Shown: positions 37,672 through 46,849, counted from the first letter of the stretch. The stretch: 64,000 nt of DNA from Dyadobacter sp. CY345 (GCF_021502725.1 NZ_JAKFFS010000003.1:1-64000); one strand, 5' to 3'. A program made the numbers and translations. The notes: generated by a model not told the origin, from the sequence alone.

Positions 37672-38439
37672 ATGAAGTTAATTTTATCCTTGACTAAAAG
37701 TACACTTACGCTTTTTATTTTTCTGGTTGGCCTAACCAGTATCTGCAATGGACAGACTACTCGCAAACCGGATATCATTATCCTGAAAAACAATTCCAAA
37801 ATCGAGGTTTCTATCCAGGAGGTTGAGGATAAGGTTATTAAATATAAAAAACTAACAGATCCGGATGGCCCGGTTTTCTCTGTGAATAAGACAGAAATTG
37901 CGTCAGTGCTCTACGGAAATGGCGATGTTGCTAGTTTTTCGGAGACTTCAAGTAACGAATTTTTTAAGGAAGAAGGTGGGGCAAAACCAGTAGAACTGAA
38001 ACCGCAACCACTCCCAGCAAACAAATTTGATGAAACTATTTTTGCGCAAAAAACCAACCAGCTCAGGCAGTCATATCAATATTATAAATCCAGATCGAAG
38101 AAAGGATTAGTATCCGGAATTGTCTGGACCGTCCTTGGAACAATTTCTATGGGTGTTGGTACCGCTTTAATAACAAACAGCGGATATAGCTACAACGGTT
38201 ATGGCAGTTACAATTATAACAATAATGAAGGTACCGGAGCCTTACTTTTAATCGGCGGCCTGATAGGCGGTGCAACTTTCGGAACAATTGGCTTTGTCAA
38301 AGCAGGGAGAAACGGATCAAAAGCTACGAGAATCCGCAGAGAGCTATTGAGAAGAGGAGAGCCGATCTCTTTGAAGTTTGGACCGGGTTTTAATCCGGTT
38401 ACGAATTCAGGATATTTATCACTAAGAATGATGTTTTAA
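37672..38439 (+). CDS. Exported hypothetical protein with C-terminal membrane segments
   Basis: A 255-residue protein with a signal peptide (about 1-27, cleavage near NGQ). Residues 31-85 form a small beta domain (DIIILKNNSKIEVSIQEVEDKVIKYKKLTDPDGPVFSVNKTEIASVLYGNG) that recurs at the N-terminus of many exported Bacteroidota proteins. Two glycine-rich hydrophobic segments follow (about 143-165 and 188-212) around a Tyr/Asn/Gly-rich loop. The function is unknown. It ends at a strong bidirectional terminator. Confidence 0.7.
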   Translation: MKLILSLTKSTLTLFIFLVGLTSICNGQTTRKPDIIILKNNSKIEVSIQEVEDKVIKYKKLTDPDGPVFSVNKTEIASVLYGNGDVASFSETSSNEFFKEEGGAKPVELKPQPLPANKFDETIFAQKTNQLRQSYQYYKSRSKKGLVSGIVWTVLGTISMGVGTALITNSGYSYNGYGSYNYNNNEGTGALLLIGGLIGGATFGTIGFVKAGRNGSKATRIRRELLRRGEPISLKFGPGFNPVTNSGYLSLRMMF

Positions 38440-38452
38440 TTTAAAAGGCATA

Positions 38453-38488
38453 AAAAATCGGCTGAGATATCAATCCCAGCCGATTTTT
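38453..38488. terminator. Bidirectional terminator
   Basis: AAAAATCGGCTG-A-GAT loop ATC-C-CAGCCGATTTTT: a strong hairpin with A-run before and T-run after, between two convergent genes (stops at 38439 and 38506). Confidence 0.92.
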
Positions 38489-38505
38489 GTTTTATGACTT
38501 AAATT

Positions 38506-39030
38506 TTAAAACTTAAATGAAAGCCCCACTTTCGCAGGAATTACGTTCGTTCCGCCTGAAAACTCTGCAAAAACACCCATTGCCGGTTTAAAATAATATC
38601 TCGCACCAGCTTGTACCCCGATAACGATTGAAGTTCCACTATAATACTCGTTACCATCAATACTAAAACCCAATACCGGGCCAGCGTAAAGGTCTAAAGC
38701 ATCAATTGTAAGAAAATGCTTTCCGTAGTGATAAGATCCTCTTGCAGCAATTGGCACAGATACATAACTACTGTTAGGACTAAAACCATAGCTACCATCA
38801 TAGAAGTTTATATCCGCCTGACCACCAACACTGATGAACTCGTGTACGCCGACTTCAAAAGAGCCTCCAACAGCAAAACCACCGCCATAGAAACCGTAGC
38901 CGCCTCCACCGATTCCAACATTTAATAATTTATCTCCTTTTTGAAATTGCTCCTGCGCAGAAGCAGACTGTGACGAAATTCCGAGAATCGCGATAACGAA
39001 TAGCGTTGATAGAATGTTTTTCATTTTCAT
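38506..39030 (-). CDS. Exported outer-membrane beta-barrel-like protein
   Basis: A 174-residue protein with a signal peptide (ending near ASAQ) and a glycine/tyrosine-rich beta pattern (GIGGGGYGFYGGGFAVGGSFEVGVHEFISVGGQADINFYDG...), ending in the strand KVGLSFKF with a terminal Phe, as expected for BAM-dependent barrels. It is probably a small eight-stranded barrel of the OmpW/OmpX-like size class. The ATG at 39030 is preferred; a further upstream start at 39057 adds nine residues. It converges on the previous gene across a terminator. Confidence 0.75.
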   Translation of the reverse strand: MKMKNILSTLFVIAILGISSQSASAQEQFQKGDKLLNVGIGGGGYGFYGGGFAVGGSFEVGVHEFISVGGQADINFYDGSYGFSPNSSYVSVPIAARGSYHYGKHFLTIDALDLYAGPVLGFSIDGNEYYSGTSIVIGVQAGARYYFKPAMGVFAEFSGGTNVIPAKVGLSFKF

Positions 39031-39164
39031 AGACTGATTTAGTAGAAATAATGGCACAAATTAAAGCGTTTAATACATCGCTTCAAAACTTGTGCCATTG
39101 ATAGTTATTATACGGAAAATCACAATGATCAAAGGGGTCATTGCTGCATTGTGCGGTTTAATAC

Positions 39165-39839
39165 CTAAATATTCTTCTTCAATTTATCATGAAATACCTT
39201 ACGGAATTTGTCAAGTTTTGGCGCGATCACGAATGCACAATATCCCTGATCAGGATTTTTGGCAAAATAATCCTGATGATAATCTTCGGCAGTATAGAAG
39301 GTTTGTTCCTTCGTAATTTCGGTCACAATCGGTTTGGCGTATGCGCCTGATTTGTTCAACTCAGCTTTTGCTTCTTCGGCAAGTTTTTTCTGCTCGTCGT
39401 TATGATAAAATATAACGGAACGATACTGCGGGCCAACATCATTTCCCTGACGGTTTAAACTTGTCGGATCATGACCTCTGAAAAATGCTTCGAGTAAAGC
39501 CGTGTAAGTGATCTTTTTAGGATCGTAAATCACCTGAATACACTCGGCATGACCGGTAGTCCCTTCACAAACCTCTTTATAACTTGGGTTTTTAACGTGA
39601 CCTCCTGAATAGCCGGAAACAACGTCTTTTACCCCGTCCAATGTCTCGAACAAAGCCTCGGAACACCAGAAACACCCGGTTCCGAAAGTTGCGACTTGTG
39701 TATTTGCAGTATCAATTGGAGTCGATACGGAAGATTCATTACTCATTTTTTTCTTCTGCTTTTTATCAGATTGTGCGCAAGATATGACCACCATACAGCA
39801 CATCAGAACGAATGTGAAAATCGGGACGATTGGTTTCAT
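39165..39839 (-). CDS. msrA: Peptide-methionine (S)-S-oxide reductase, lipoprotein form
   Basis: A 224-residue MsrA that repairs oxidised methionine. The catalytic motif GCFWCSE is at 55-61 (Cys56), and GHAECIQVIYDP and GPQYRSVIFYH are intact. An N-terminal lipobox (VISC, Cys21) indicates a lipoprotein acting outside the cytoplasm, unlike the cytosolic E. coli enzyme. No MsrB partner is fused or adjacent. The recycling Cys near the C-terminus (DQGYCAFVI) is present. Confidence 0.95.
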   Translation of the reverse strand: MKPIVPIFTFVLMCCMVVISCAQSDKKQKKKMSNESSVSTPIDTANTQVATFGTGCFWCSEALFETLDGVKDVVSGYSGGHVKNPSYKEVCEGTTGHAECIQVIYDPKKITYTALLEAFFRGHDPTSLNRQGNDVGPQYRSVIFYHNDEQKKLAEEAKAELNKSGAYAKPIVTEITKEQTFYTAEDYHQDYFAKNPDQGYCAFVIAPKLDKFRKVFHDKLKKNI

Positions 39840-40079
39840 CGAAAGTATATAGTTAATTTTAAACTTGTATCAGGTTAACAGTTATTCAAAGCATAAAGTT
39901 TGTATTAAAACTTTTTCAGCGAAGAGAGAAAACAAACGCTTTAAACTTGTAACCATTGTAGACGATTTCTACAATTTATGACAATTCATATACGATGCAG
40001 GATTCCGAAATGGATCATTACATCGATTTAATATGTTGTCACCAAACAACCGGCTTGTATAATCATCACCCCAGTAAAA

Positions 40080-40616
40080 ATGACCTATTTACATTTTAAA
40101 GCACTCCATATAATTTTCGTCGTCAGCTGGTTTGCGGGGCTTTTTTATATGCCAAGATTGCTTGTTTATCATACCGAGGCACAAGGAAAGGCGGATGCCA
40201 TTAAAGAGGCTTTGAGTGCAGAGTTTCAAAAAATGGAAAAATTGCTTTGGAACGCCATCATGGTTCCGGCCATGTGGCTAACATTAATTACCGGATCGAT
40301 CATGATCTACATCACACCTGACTGGCTTAGCCAGGGCTGGATGCATATGAAACTGACTTTCGTACTCGGCTTGGTCGGATATCATTTTTTTACAAGGAAG
40401 CTAATACTGGAAATAAAAAAAGGACAATTTCGATTTAGCTCTATTCAGCTTCGGCTTTGGAATGAAGTGGCAACCATTTTCCTTTTCTCAATCGTATTTC
40501 TAGTAGTACTTAAAAATTCTGTCGACTGGATCTGGGGTGTATTAGGCTTGATCGCCTTTGCAGTTATAATTATGTCGGCTGTGAAAATTGTCAAAAAACT
40601 TCGAGAAAGTAAATAA
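40080..40616 (+). CDS. hemJ: Protoporphyrinogen IX oxidase HemJ (CopD-like)
   Basis: A 178-residue membrane protein with about four transmembrane segments. The N-terminus carries the HemJ signature KALHIIFVVSWFAGLFYMPRLLVYH with His10, and a second conserved segment MHMKLTFVLGLVGYHFFTRK. HemJ oxidises protoporphyrinogen IX to protoporphyrin IX in haem synthesis in bacteria lacking HemY/HemG. No other haem gene is nearby. The start is the ATG at 40080; the 240-bp region upstream shows no clear feature. Confidence 0.9.
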   Translation: MTYLHFKALHIIFVVSWFAGLFYMPRLLVYHTEAQGKADAIKEALSAEFQKMEKLLWNAIMVPAMWLTLITGSIMIYITPDWLSQGWMHMKLTFVLGLVGYHFFTRKLILEIKKGQFRFSSIQLRLWNEVATIFLFSIVFLVVLKNSVDWIWGVLGLIAFAVIIMSAVKIVKKLRESK

Positions 40617-40747
40617 TAGTATTTTTCAAACAAGATAAATTATTCCTTGATAATAAGCGTTTTAATAAATATTAAATAAGACGACGTTCTGGTATGGTTC
40701 TTTTATTTATATAATTGTTTATTTGTTACATACAAAACTTGACGATC

Positions 40748-40942
40748 ATGACTTACTTAAATAAAACGATATATTTCATAGCCAAAATCTGGTTTGCAGT
40801 TATCATGGTATTAGCATTGATTTTGACGTCAATCCTTTCTTTGCCATTTTTTATCATTGAATGGATCGATGGTAAACCGTCCAGATCAACTACGTTATTA
40901 TTAAAGAACAGAAGATTGATTGCTGATAGACATACCAGCTAA
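40748..40942 (+). CDS. Small hypothetical membrane protein (64 aa)
   Basis: A 64-residue protein starting at ATG 40748, with a single long hydrophobic stretch (about residues 8-38, YFIAKIWFAVIMVLALILTSI) and a basic, polar tail (KPSRSTTLLLKNRRLIADRHTS). It precedes a strong bidirectional terminator by 13 bp, which supports a real transcription unit. No family is recognised. Confidence 0.5.
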   Translation: MTYLNKTIYFIAKIWFAVIMVLALILTSILSLPFFIIEWIDGKPSRSTTLLLKNRRLIADRHTS

Positions 40943-40954
40943 TAATCTTATATC

Positions 40955-40997
40955 AGAAACAAAAAAGGAGCTTCATCGAGGCTCCTTTTTTGTTTCT
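40955..40997. terminator. Bidirectional terminator with 17-bp arms
   Basis: AGAAACAAAAAAGGAGC (40955-40971) pairs perfectly with GCTCCTTTTTTGTTTCT (40981-40997) across a 9-nt loop. It serves both the small membrane gene and the MBL-fold gene, whose stop codon overlaps the right arm. Confidence 0.93.
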
Positions 40998-42396
40998 AAA
41001 TTTCTACACTTTCATATAATGCCGGGATGTGGATATCCTTAAATCCAGCCCTTTCAAGTTTGATCTTAAATGAAACCTGCGTCTCATATTCTCCGTGCAC
41101 CAAAAATACTTTTTTAACATGTTCAGGATTTTGGCATGAAAGAAATTGCAACATTTCGTTATAATCACCATGCGCAGAAAATGAGTCCATCACTTCTACC
41201 TGTGCTTTGACCGGATACATTTCCCCAAAGATATTTACCTCATCATCTCCCCTTTTCAACGCACCTGCCAAAGTATTAGGCGAAGCATATCCTACGAGCA
41301 AAATCGTGGAATTGGGGTCATTGATGTTGTTTTTGATATGATGTTTAATACGGCCGGCTTCTGCCATACCCGACGCAGAAATGATAATGCAAGGTTCTTT
41401 TGAATCGTTTAAGGCGATGGATTCGCTTACGTCAGAAATATAATGCAGGTTAGGAAAAGCAAAAGCGTCGCCATCTTTTTCGATATATTCCAAAATTTCA
41501 GGATTGAAACATTCTTCATGTTCTTTCATGATTTTAGTGGCGCGGATTGCCAGCGGACTGTCAATATAAACGTCGATTCGGGGAAGTTTACCTGAGCTGG
41601 AAAGCTGGTCGAGGGCATAAATTAATTCCTGCGTCCGGTCGATGGCAAAGGCGGGAATAATGACTTTTCCTTTTCTTTCCACACAAGTTTCGTGTACCAC
41701 CCGCAGTAGATGGGCTTGCATATCCGTCTCCTTTTCGTGCAGTTTATCTCCATAAGTTGATTCACAGATAATAAAGTCAGCTTGCGGGAAGCGGTCAGGT
41801 TTTCGCAAAATATGATCTTCCGGGCGACCGATATCTCCCGTAAATGTCAGTTTTTTGAAAGTTCCTTTATCAGGGATACTCAAATGAACAGCAGCACTCC
41901 CCAAAATGTGCGCCGCATCTGTGAAAAAAACGGCCACTTCGTTGTCTGTTCCAAGGTGAAATGTCTGATTATATTGCACGGCCCGTAACAGAGACAATGC
42001 TTTTTCAGCGTCCTCACCGTTATATAATTCTTCTAATAATGGCCTGCCTTGCCTTTCCCGTCTTCTATTAATTCTTTCGAGATCTTTCACCTGGATATGT
42101 GCGCTATCCATTAACATGATCCGGCACAAATCAGCCGTTGCCGCAGTGCAGAAAATGGGTCCGGAAAAACCTTTTCGGACCAGTCGTGGAATTAAGCCTG
42201 AGTGATCAATATGGGCGTGGGAAAGAACCAGATAATCAACTTCGGCTGGTTTAAATCCAAATTCCTGATTGAACTCATCCGTTTGAATTCCCTGAAATAA
42301 TCCGCAGTCCAGTAATATTTTTGTACCTTTTTCAGTAGTAACCAAATGCTTGCTGCCCGTTACAGTGCGCGCGGCGCCAAAAAACTGAATTCGCAT
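40996..42396 (-). CDS. MBL-fold / beta-CASP RNase-like protein
   Basis: A 466-residue metallo-beta-lactamase-fold nuclease of the beta-CASP group. The zinc motif HAHIDH is at 60-65, and the C-terminal RNA-specificity segment includes VEVMDSFSAHGDYNEMLQFL with the family SAHGD. The beta-CASP insert (about 190-370) contains IICESTYGDKLHEKE, RKGKVIIPAFAIDRTQELIYAL and CIIISASGMAEAGRIKHH. Such enzymes process or degrade RNA, as archaeal CPSF-like and bacterial relatives do; the substrate is unknown. Confidence 0.92.
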   Translation of the reverse strand: MRIQFFGAARTVTGSKHLVTTEKGTKILLDCGLFQGIQTDEFNQEFGFKPAEVDYLVLSHAHIDHSGLIPRLVRKGFSGPIFCTAATADLCRIMLMDSAHIQVKDLERINRRRERQGRPLLEELYNGEDAEKALSLLRAVQYNQTFHLGTDNEVAVFFTDAAHILGSAAVHLSIPDKGTFKKLTFTGDIGRPEDHILRKPDRFPQADFIICESTYGDKLHEKETDMQAHLLRVVHETCVERKGKVIIPAFAIDRTQELIYALDQLSSSGKLPRIDVYIDSPLAIRATKIMKEHEECFNPEILEYIEKDGDAFAFPNLHYISDVSESIALNDSKEPCIIISASGMAEAGRIKHHIKNNINDPNSTILLVGYASPNTLAGALKRGDDEVNIFGEMYPVKAQVEVMDSFSAHGDYNEMLQFLSCQNPEHVKKVFLVHGEYETQVSFKIKLERAGFKDIHIPALYESVEI

Positions 42397-42494
42397 GATA
42401 TAGTGGCTTTTTGATAAATATTAAAAATTCAATTTGAGGAAATTCAATCAGAATTACACAAATTGATTTAAAATTATCCTGAAAAGATACAATT

Positions 42495-42514
42495 CTGCAT
42501 TTTGGTAAATGCAG
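42495..42514 (-). terminator. Hairpin just after hpt
   Basis: CTGCATTT (42495-42502) and AAATGCAG (42507-42514) form a perfect 8-bp stem directly after the hpt stop. It lacks a U-tract on the minus strand, so it may pause or stabilise rather than terminate. Confidence 0.4.
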
Positions 42515-42515
42515 T

Positions 42516-43046
42516 TTATTCAGGCAATACATACAGCGCATCCAGATTACGGCCCAGGCCATCATAATCCAGGCCATAGCCAACGACAAAACGATTCGGG
42601 ATTTCAAAGCCGACATAACGCAGATCAATCGGCTTTTTGATCGCCTCGGGCTTGTGGAGCAACGTAGCAATTTCAACAGAATTTGGACCTAACTCCCGGA
42701 TTTGCAGGAGTAATTGGTGCATGGTGAGGCCGGTATCTACAATATCTTCTATAATTATTACATCACGATCGATAAGCTTTTCTTCCAAACCAATGATTTG
42801 CCGTACCTTTCCGGTAGATTCTGTTTGGGAATACGACGACAACCGGATAAAAGTTATTTCGCAGGAAAGTGGAATTTTTTTTACAAGCTCGGAAGCGAAG
42901 AGAAAGGCACCATTGAGGACAACCAGAAAAAAAGGCTTTCGGCCTTGATAATCAGTGTTAATCTGTGCTGCAAGCTCAGCAATACGTTTTTCAATAACCT
43001 CCTGGGAAATGAATGGAGTAAATGTTTTATCGTGAATTGTAATCAT
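42516..43046 (-). CDS. hpt: Hypoxanthine phosphoribosyltransferase
   Basis: A 176-residue type I PRTase of purine salvage, converting hypoxanthine (and often guanine) plus PRPP to IMP/GMP. The PRPP-binding motif VIIIEDIVDTGLTM is at 96-109 with the acidic pair Glu100-Asp101, and LNGAFLFASEL (44-54) and the flexible loop SYSQTESTGKV (71-81) are in place. It is transcribed divergently from a TPR gene. Confidence 0.96.
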   Translation of the reverse strand: MITIHDKTFTPFISQEVIEKRIAELAAQINTDYQGRKPFFLVVLNGAFLFASELVKKIPLSCEITFIRLSSYSQTESTGKVRQIIGLEEKLIDRDVIIIEDIVDTGLTMHQLLLQIRELGPNSVEIATLLHKPEAIKKPIDLRYVGFEIPNRFVVGYGLDYDGLGRNLDALYVLPE

Positions 43047-43101
43047 GTCGGATTTTCTTAAACAGTAATATTAACTCTTTTTTCAAAAACACACTTCCCC
43101 G

Positions 43102-43109
43102 CAAACGTA
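43102..43109 (-). promoter_or_regulatory. -7 promoter element of hpt
   Basis: The complement reads TACGTTTG (TAnnTTTG), 56 bp upstream of the ATG at 43046. No TTG at the usual -33 spacing. Confidence 0.5.
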
Positions 43110-43154
43110 AAATATGAATCGAACGTTAATATTGACAGATTTTTAAGCTTAATT

Positions 43155-44387
43155 ATGAAAAAAGTGCTGGTTAAACCTATTGCTTACGTTCTTGTTATTT
43201 TTCTTTCGATCACTTCTGCTGTTGCCCAATTATATTCCTCGGCCGAACTGGACAAGAATTATGATATGGTTCTTAAGAATCCGGGAGTCCAGATTGAAGC
43301 GACAGAGGCAATTAACATGTTGTATAACTACAAATTTGCCGAAGCTGATGCAGAATTCCGCTGGCTGCGCTATCGCTACCCCAAACATCCAATGCCTCAT
43401 TTTTTGATGGGCCTGGCTGAATGGTGGAAGATTGTGCCAAATACAGATATTGAGACGTATGACAAAAAATTCCTGGCGCACATGGACTCTACCATTACGC
43501 TCGCGGAGACCTTGTATGAAGACGAAAAAAATAAAATTGAGCCTGCATTTTTTCTCGCAGCAGCGCACGCATTCAAAGGTCGTCTGTATTCCGAACGCAA
43601 ACAATGGACAAAGGCGACATTTGCGGGAAAAAGCGCGCTGAAATATCTGGAGATTTGTAAAGGAAATGGTGACTTATCTCCGGAGCTCCTTTTTGGAGAT
43701 GGACTCTATAACTACTATGCGCAATGGGTACCCAATGAGTATCCACTCCTAAAACCAATTTTAGCTTTTTTCCCAAAGGGCAATAAAAAACTGGGTGAAC
43801 AACAGCTTGAAAAGGTTGGAAACAACGCATTTTATACCAGGGTTGAGGCCAGATATTTCCTTTTGCAGATTTACAGCATGGAAAATGAATATGGAAAAGC
43901 CTATGAAATGGCGAAGTACATGTGGCAGACCTATCCGAATAATCCATACTTCGAACGATATTTTTGCCGGACCGCATTCGTTACCGGAAAAACAGGTGAA
44001 GCTGAAAAAGCCGCACAAAATATTCTCAATAAAATAAGTCAGGGAATGCCGGGATATGAAGGAGTAAGTGGCAGAAATGCAGCGTATGTTCTTGGTTTCT
44101 ACAACATGCAGTATTACCGGAACTACGATCTGGCCAGTCAGTATTTCAAAAAAGCAGTTGATTTTTCCACGCAGACAAATTCGATGAATGCCGGTTATTA
44201 TGTGTCGTCACTTTTAGGTTTGGGAAAAATAGCAGAACTTCAAAAAAACTATGACGAAGCACTGAGTTATTACAAACTCGCCGACGACAAAGCAGACCGT
44301 AATTCAAGCCAGGACAAAGAGGCTAAAAAACATATTGACAGCCTGAAAAAGCTGAAAAGAGAAGAGCGCCGGAATAGGAGAAAATAG
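43155..44387 (+). CDS. Exported tetratricopeptide-repeat protein
   Basis: A 410-residue protein with a signal peptide (about 1-25, cleavage near AVAQ) and helical repeats, clearest at the C-terminal end (ASQYFKKAVDFSTQTNSMNAGYYVSSLLGLGKIAELQKNYDEALSYYKLADDKA), followed by a strongly basic tail (KKLKREERRNRRK). Conserved blocks such as FAEADAEFRWLRYRYPKHPMPHFLMGLAEWWK and FGDGLYNYYAQWVPNEYPLLKPILAFFPKGNK suggest a defined Bacteroidota family of unknown function. A complex palindromic element begins 4 bp after the stop. Confidence 0.8.
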   Translation: MKKVLVKPIAYVLVIFLSITSAVAQLYSSAELDKNYDMVLKNPGVQIEATEAINMLYNYKFAEADAEFRWLRYRYPKHPMPHFLMGLAEWWKIVPNTDIETYDKKFLAHMDSTITLAETLYEDEKNKIEPAFFLAAAHAFKGRLYSERKQWTKATFAGKSALKYLEICKGNGDLSPELLFGDGLYNYYAQWVPNEYPLLKPILAFFPKGNKKLGEQQLEKVGNNAFYTRVEARYFLLQIYSMENEYGKAYEMAKYMWQTYPNNPYFERYFCRTAFVTGKTGEAEKAAQNILNKISQGMPGYEGVSGRNAAYVLGFYNMQYYRNYDLASQYFKKAVDFSTQTNSMNAGYYVSSLLGLGKIAELQKNYDEALSYYKLADDKADRNSSQDKEAKKHIDSLKKLKREERRNRRK

Positions 44388-44390
44388 ATG

Positions 44391-44524
44391 TTTTATTACC
44401 CGTCGGATGGTGAAAAAACCATCCGACGGGCCTCCCGTCCGACGGCTTTTTCGCTGTCGGACGGGTAATAAAAAGCAGCCGTCAATAATTATAAGCCTCT
44501 TTGGCCGTCGGAGGGGTAATAAAA
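44391..44524. repeat. Composite palindrome with two hairpins inside an outer inverted repeat
   Basis: Hairpin A: CCCGTCGGATGGT / ACCATCCGACGGG (44399-44411, 44418-44430). Hairpin B: CCCGTCCGACGGC / GCTGTCGGACGGG (44434-44446, 44453-44465), with one wobble. Outer arms: TTTTATTACCCGTC (44391-44404) and GACGGGTAATAAAA (44460-44473). GGGGTAATAAAA at 44513-44524 repeats the right end after CCGTCGGA. It lies between two convergent genes and could terminate both, but is far more elaborate than the other terminators in this window. Confidence 0.75.
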
Positions 44525-44574
44525 GGCAGACTAATCATAAGCCACTTTCGCCCCCGCATAAACAACCAAAAAAC

Positions 44575-45942
44575 CTACTCCCCTTTTTTCAATTTGGCAT
44601 AATGCTTGAAAAACAAAGGAATCGTTTCAATGCCTTTGTAAAAATTAAACAGACCATAACTCTCATTCGGTCCGTGCAGGCCATCAATATCCAGGCCGAA
44701 ACCCATCAGAATACTTTTTCTTCCCAGCTCCTGCTCAAATAATGCTACGATGGGAATACTTCCGCCTCCACGCGTTGGAATTGGCTTTTTACCAAAAGAT
44801 TCTTCCATTGCCATTTCTGCCGCTTTGTATTCCATAGAATCGGTTGGTGTAACATAAGGCAAGCCGCCGTGATGCGGAACAACTTTAACCTTCACCGAAG
44901 ACGGCGCGATGGCTTCAAAATGTTTGGTGAAAAGATCACAAATTTCCTGATCCGTTTGATTTGGTACGAGGCGCATTGATATCTTGGCGTTCGCTTTTGA
45001 TGGCAGAACTGTTTTTGCTCCCTCACCAATATAACCGCCCCAAATTCCATTGACATCCAGCGTAGGACGGACAGAAGTGCGCTCAATCGTCGAATAACCT
45101 TTCTCTCCTGCCACATCTGCAATTGAAAGATCTTTCTTATATTCTTCAAGATCGAAGGGCGCAGCATTCAGCGCATCTCTTTCCGTTTGAGATAAATCCT
45201 GCACATTGTCATAAAACCCTGGGATGGTTATATGCCCGTTTTCGTCTTTAAGCGATGCGATCATCTCACACAACACATTAATCGGATTTGCCACACCGCC
45301 TCCATATACGCCCGAATGAAGGTCTCTGTTAGCACCCACAACTTCAACTTCAAGATAGGTTAATCCACGAAGTCCTGTTTCAATGGACGGTACATCGTTT
45401 GCGATCATGCTTGTATCTGAAATAAGAATGGTATCACATTTCAGCATCCCGCGATTTTCTTTGACAAATGTTTCCAAATGAGAAGAACCAACTTCTTCTT
45501 CTCCTTCGATCATAATCTTGATATTACAGGTCAAAGAATCTGTTGCCAGCATTGTTTCCAGTGCTTTTACGTGCATATAGAACTGACCTTTGTCATCGCA
45601 GGCGCCGCGGGCATAGATACGGTCATTTTTAATTACAGGTTCGAAAGGCGGCGAATCCCATAATTCGTATGGGTCTGCCGGCTGAACGTCATAATGTCCG
45701 TAAACTAAAACTGTCGCGAGAGCGGGATCAATTATTTTCTCACCATAAACAATCGGATGTCCCGGCGTTTCATAAATTTCTGCCTTATCCGCTCCTGCAC
45801 CGGCGATGCTATCACGCACAAATTCTGCGGCTTTGATCATATCGTTTTTAAACTTTGAATCAGCACTTACCGAGGGAATTCTGATCAGGTCTAAAAGTTC
45901 GTTTAAAAATTTATCTCGGTTTTTTTCGATGTAGTCATTCAT
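44575..45942 (-). CDS. M20-family dipeptidase
   Basis: A 455-residue metallopeptidase of the M20/carnosinase-like group. Metal ligands and catalytic residues are visible: GHYDVQP (82-88; His83, Asp85), GACDDKGQ (113-120), GEEEVGS (147-153) and a C-terminal His region (GLDIDGLHGPNE). It hydrolyses dipeptides in the cytoplasm; there is no signal peptide. A -7 box lies at 45997-46004. The stop is 50 bp from the composite palindrome. Confidence 0.93.
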   Translation of the reverse strand: MNDYIEKNRDKFLNELLDLIRIPSVSADSKFKNDMIKAAEFVRDSIAGAGADKAEIYETPGHPIVYGEKIIDPALATVLVYGHYDVQPADPYELWDSPPFEPVIKNDRIYARGACDDKGQFYMHVKALETMLATDSLTCNIKIMIEGEEEVGSSHLETFVKENRGMLKCDTILISDTSMIANDVPSIETGLRGLTYLEVEVVGANRDLHSGVYGGGVANPINVLCEMIASLKDENGHITIPGFYDNVQDLSQTERDALNAAPFDLEEYKKDLSIADVAGEKGYSTIERTSVRPTLDVNGIWGGYIGEGAKTVLPSKANAKISMRLVPNQTDQEICDLFTKHFEAIAPSSVKVKVVPHHGGLPYVTPTDSMEYKAAEMAMEESFGKKPIPTRGGGSIPIVALFEQELGRKSILMGFGLDIDGLHGPNESYGLFNFYKGIETIPLFFKHYAKLKKGE

Positions 45943-45996
45943 TTTTTATCAGTCTAAAATTAAAATATTAACCGTTTTTGATACGATTACAATATG

Positions 45997-46004
45997 CAAA
46001 TCTA
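45997..46004 (-). promoter_or_regulatory. -7 promoter element of the M20 peptidase gene
   Basis: The complement reads TAGATTTG (TAnnTTTG), about 55 bp upstream of the ATG at 45942, just past the plsY terminator. Confidence 0.5.
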
Positions 46005-46036
46005 TAAGATTAAGTTGTGCCGAATTTAAAAAAATA

Positions 46037-46062
46037 ACCCCTAAGGCAATTACCTTAGGGGT
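46037..46062 (-). terminator. Terminator of plsY
   Basis: ACCCCTAAGG (46037-46046) pairs with CCTTAGGGGT (46053-46062); on the minus strand it is followed by TTATTTTTTTT. It lies 24 bp after the plsY stop. Confidence 0.9.
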
Positions 46063-46086
46063 CGGTATTTCTAATTTTTTTGTTTC

Positions 46087-46743
46087 TCAGGAATGTCCTT
46101 TCGATTTTGACTTTGCGAAAATGTTCACACGGCTCTCGTTACCGTTCAGCAGTCTGACAATGTTTTTCTGGTGCGTAATCACAACTAGAACAAACATCAC
46201 AAAGCCAAAGATCACGAGCAATGTTTCAGGCTGACCGAAAACGCCAAGTAAGGACATGACCGGAAACGCCAAAGTGGCCAGAATTGAACTTAAAGAAACA
46301 TATTGAGAGGCAATCAATGTCAATATAAAAATGGCGATACTTAATGCTGCAAGTTCCGGGTGAATGGCCAGCACCATACCTAGCAATGTAGCAATCCCTT
46401 TTCCGCCTTTAAATCCAACGAAGACCGGGAAAATATGCCCAACTATGGCGATAATACCAAAAATGATCTTGTACATCAAGATATCCCCCTCGGCAATTGT
46501 TCCCATGTAAAACAACATGGAAGCCAGGCAGGTTGCCGTCCAGCCTTTCATGACATCGATAAGCATAACAATAGTTCCAGCACGTTTGCCGAGCACCCTG
46601 AATGTGTTGGTAGCTCCTGCATTTCCACTTCCGTGTTTACGTACATCAATTCCGAAATAACCAATTCCGTACCATACCGAACTAGGGATGGATCCTAATA
46701 AATAGGCGGCTATTGTCGTAATTATGAATAAGGCAATGCTCAT
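46087..46743 (-). CDS. plsY: Glycerol-3-phosphate acyltransferase PlsY
   Basis: A 218-residue inner-membrane enzyme that transfers acyl groups from acyl-phosphate to glycerol-3-phosphate, the first step in phospholipid synthesis. The three PlsY motifs are present: LLGSIPSSV (15-23), HGSGNAGATN (37-46) and GFKGGKGIATLLG (about 110-122). About five to six membrane segments are visible. A TAnnTTTG box at 46842-46849 may be its promoter. Confidence 0.96.
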   Translation of the reverse strand: MSIALFIITTIAAYLLGSIPSSVWYGIGYFGIDVRKHGSGNAGATNTFRVLGKRAGTIVMLIDVMKGWTATCLASMLFYMGTIAEGDILMYKIIFGIIAIVGHIFPVFVGFKGGKGIATLLGMVLAIHPELAALSIAIFILTLIASQYVSLSSILATLAFPVMSLLGVFGQPETLLVIFGFVMFVLVVITHQKNIVRLLNGNESRVNIFAKSKSKGHS

Positions 46744-46841
46744 TTTGTATTATAAGTAGGTTAATTTGAACTTTAAAAGTTTCTTAAAAATACGGCTCTT
46801 TAGCCAATTAAGCAAGTAAACGGTATTTTAACATCAAAACG

Positions 46842-46849
46842 CAAAAATA
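46842..46849 (-). promoter_or_regulatory. Possible -7 element upstream of plsY
   Basis: The complement reads TATTTTTG (TAnnTTTG), giving a predicted leader of about 95 nt. The nearest TTG is only 12 bp upstream, so the -33 box is not normal. Confidence 0.4.
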
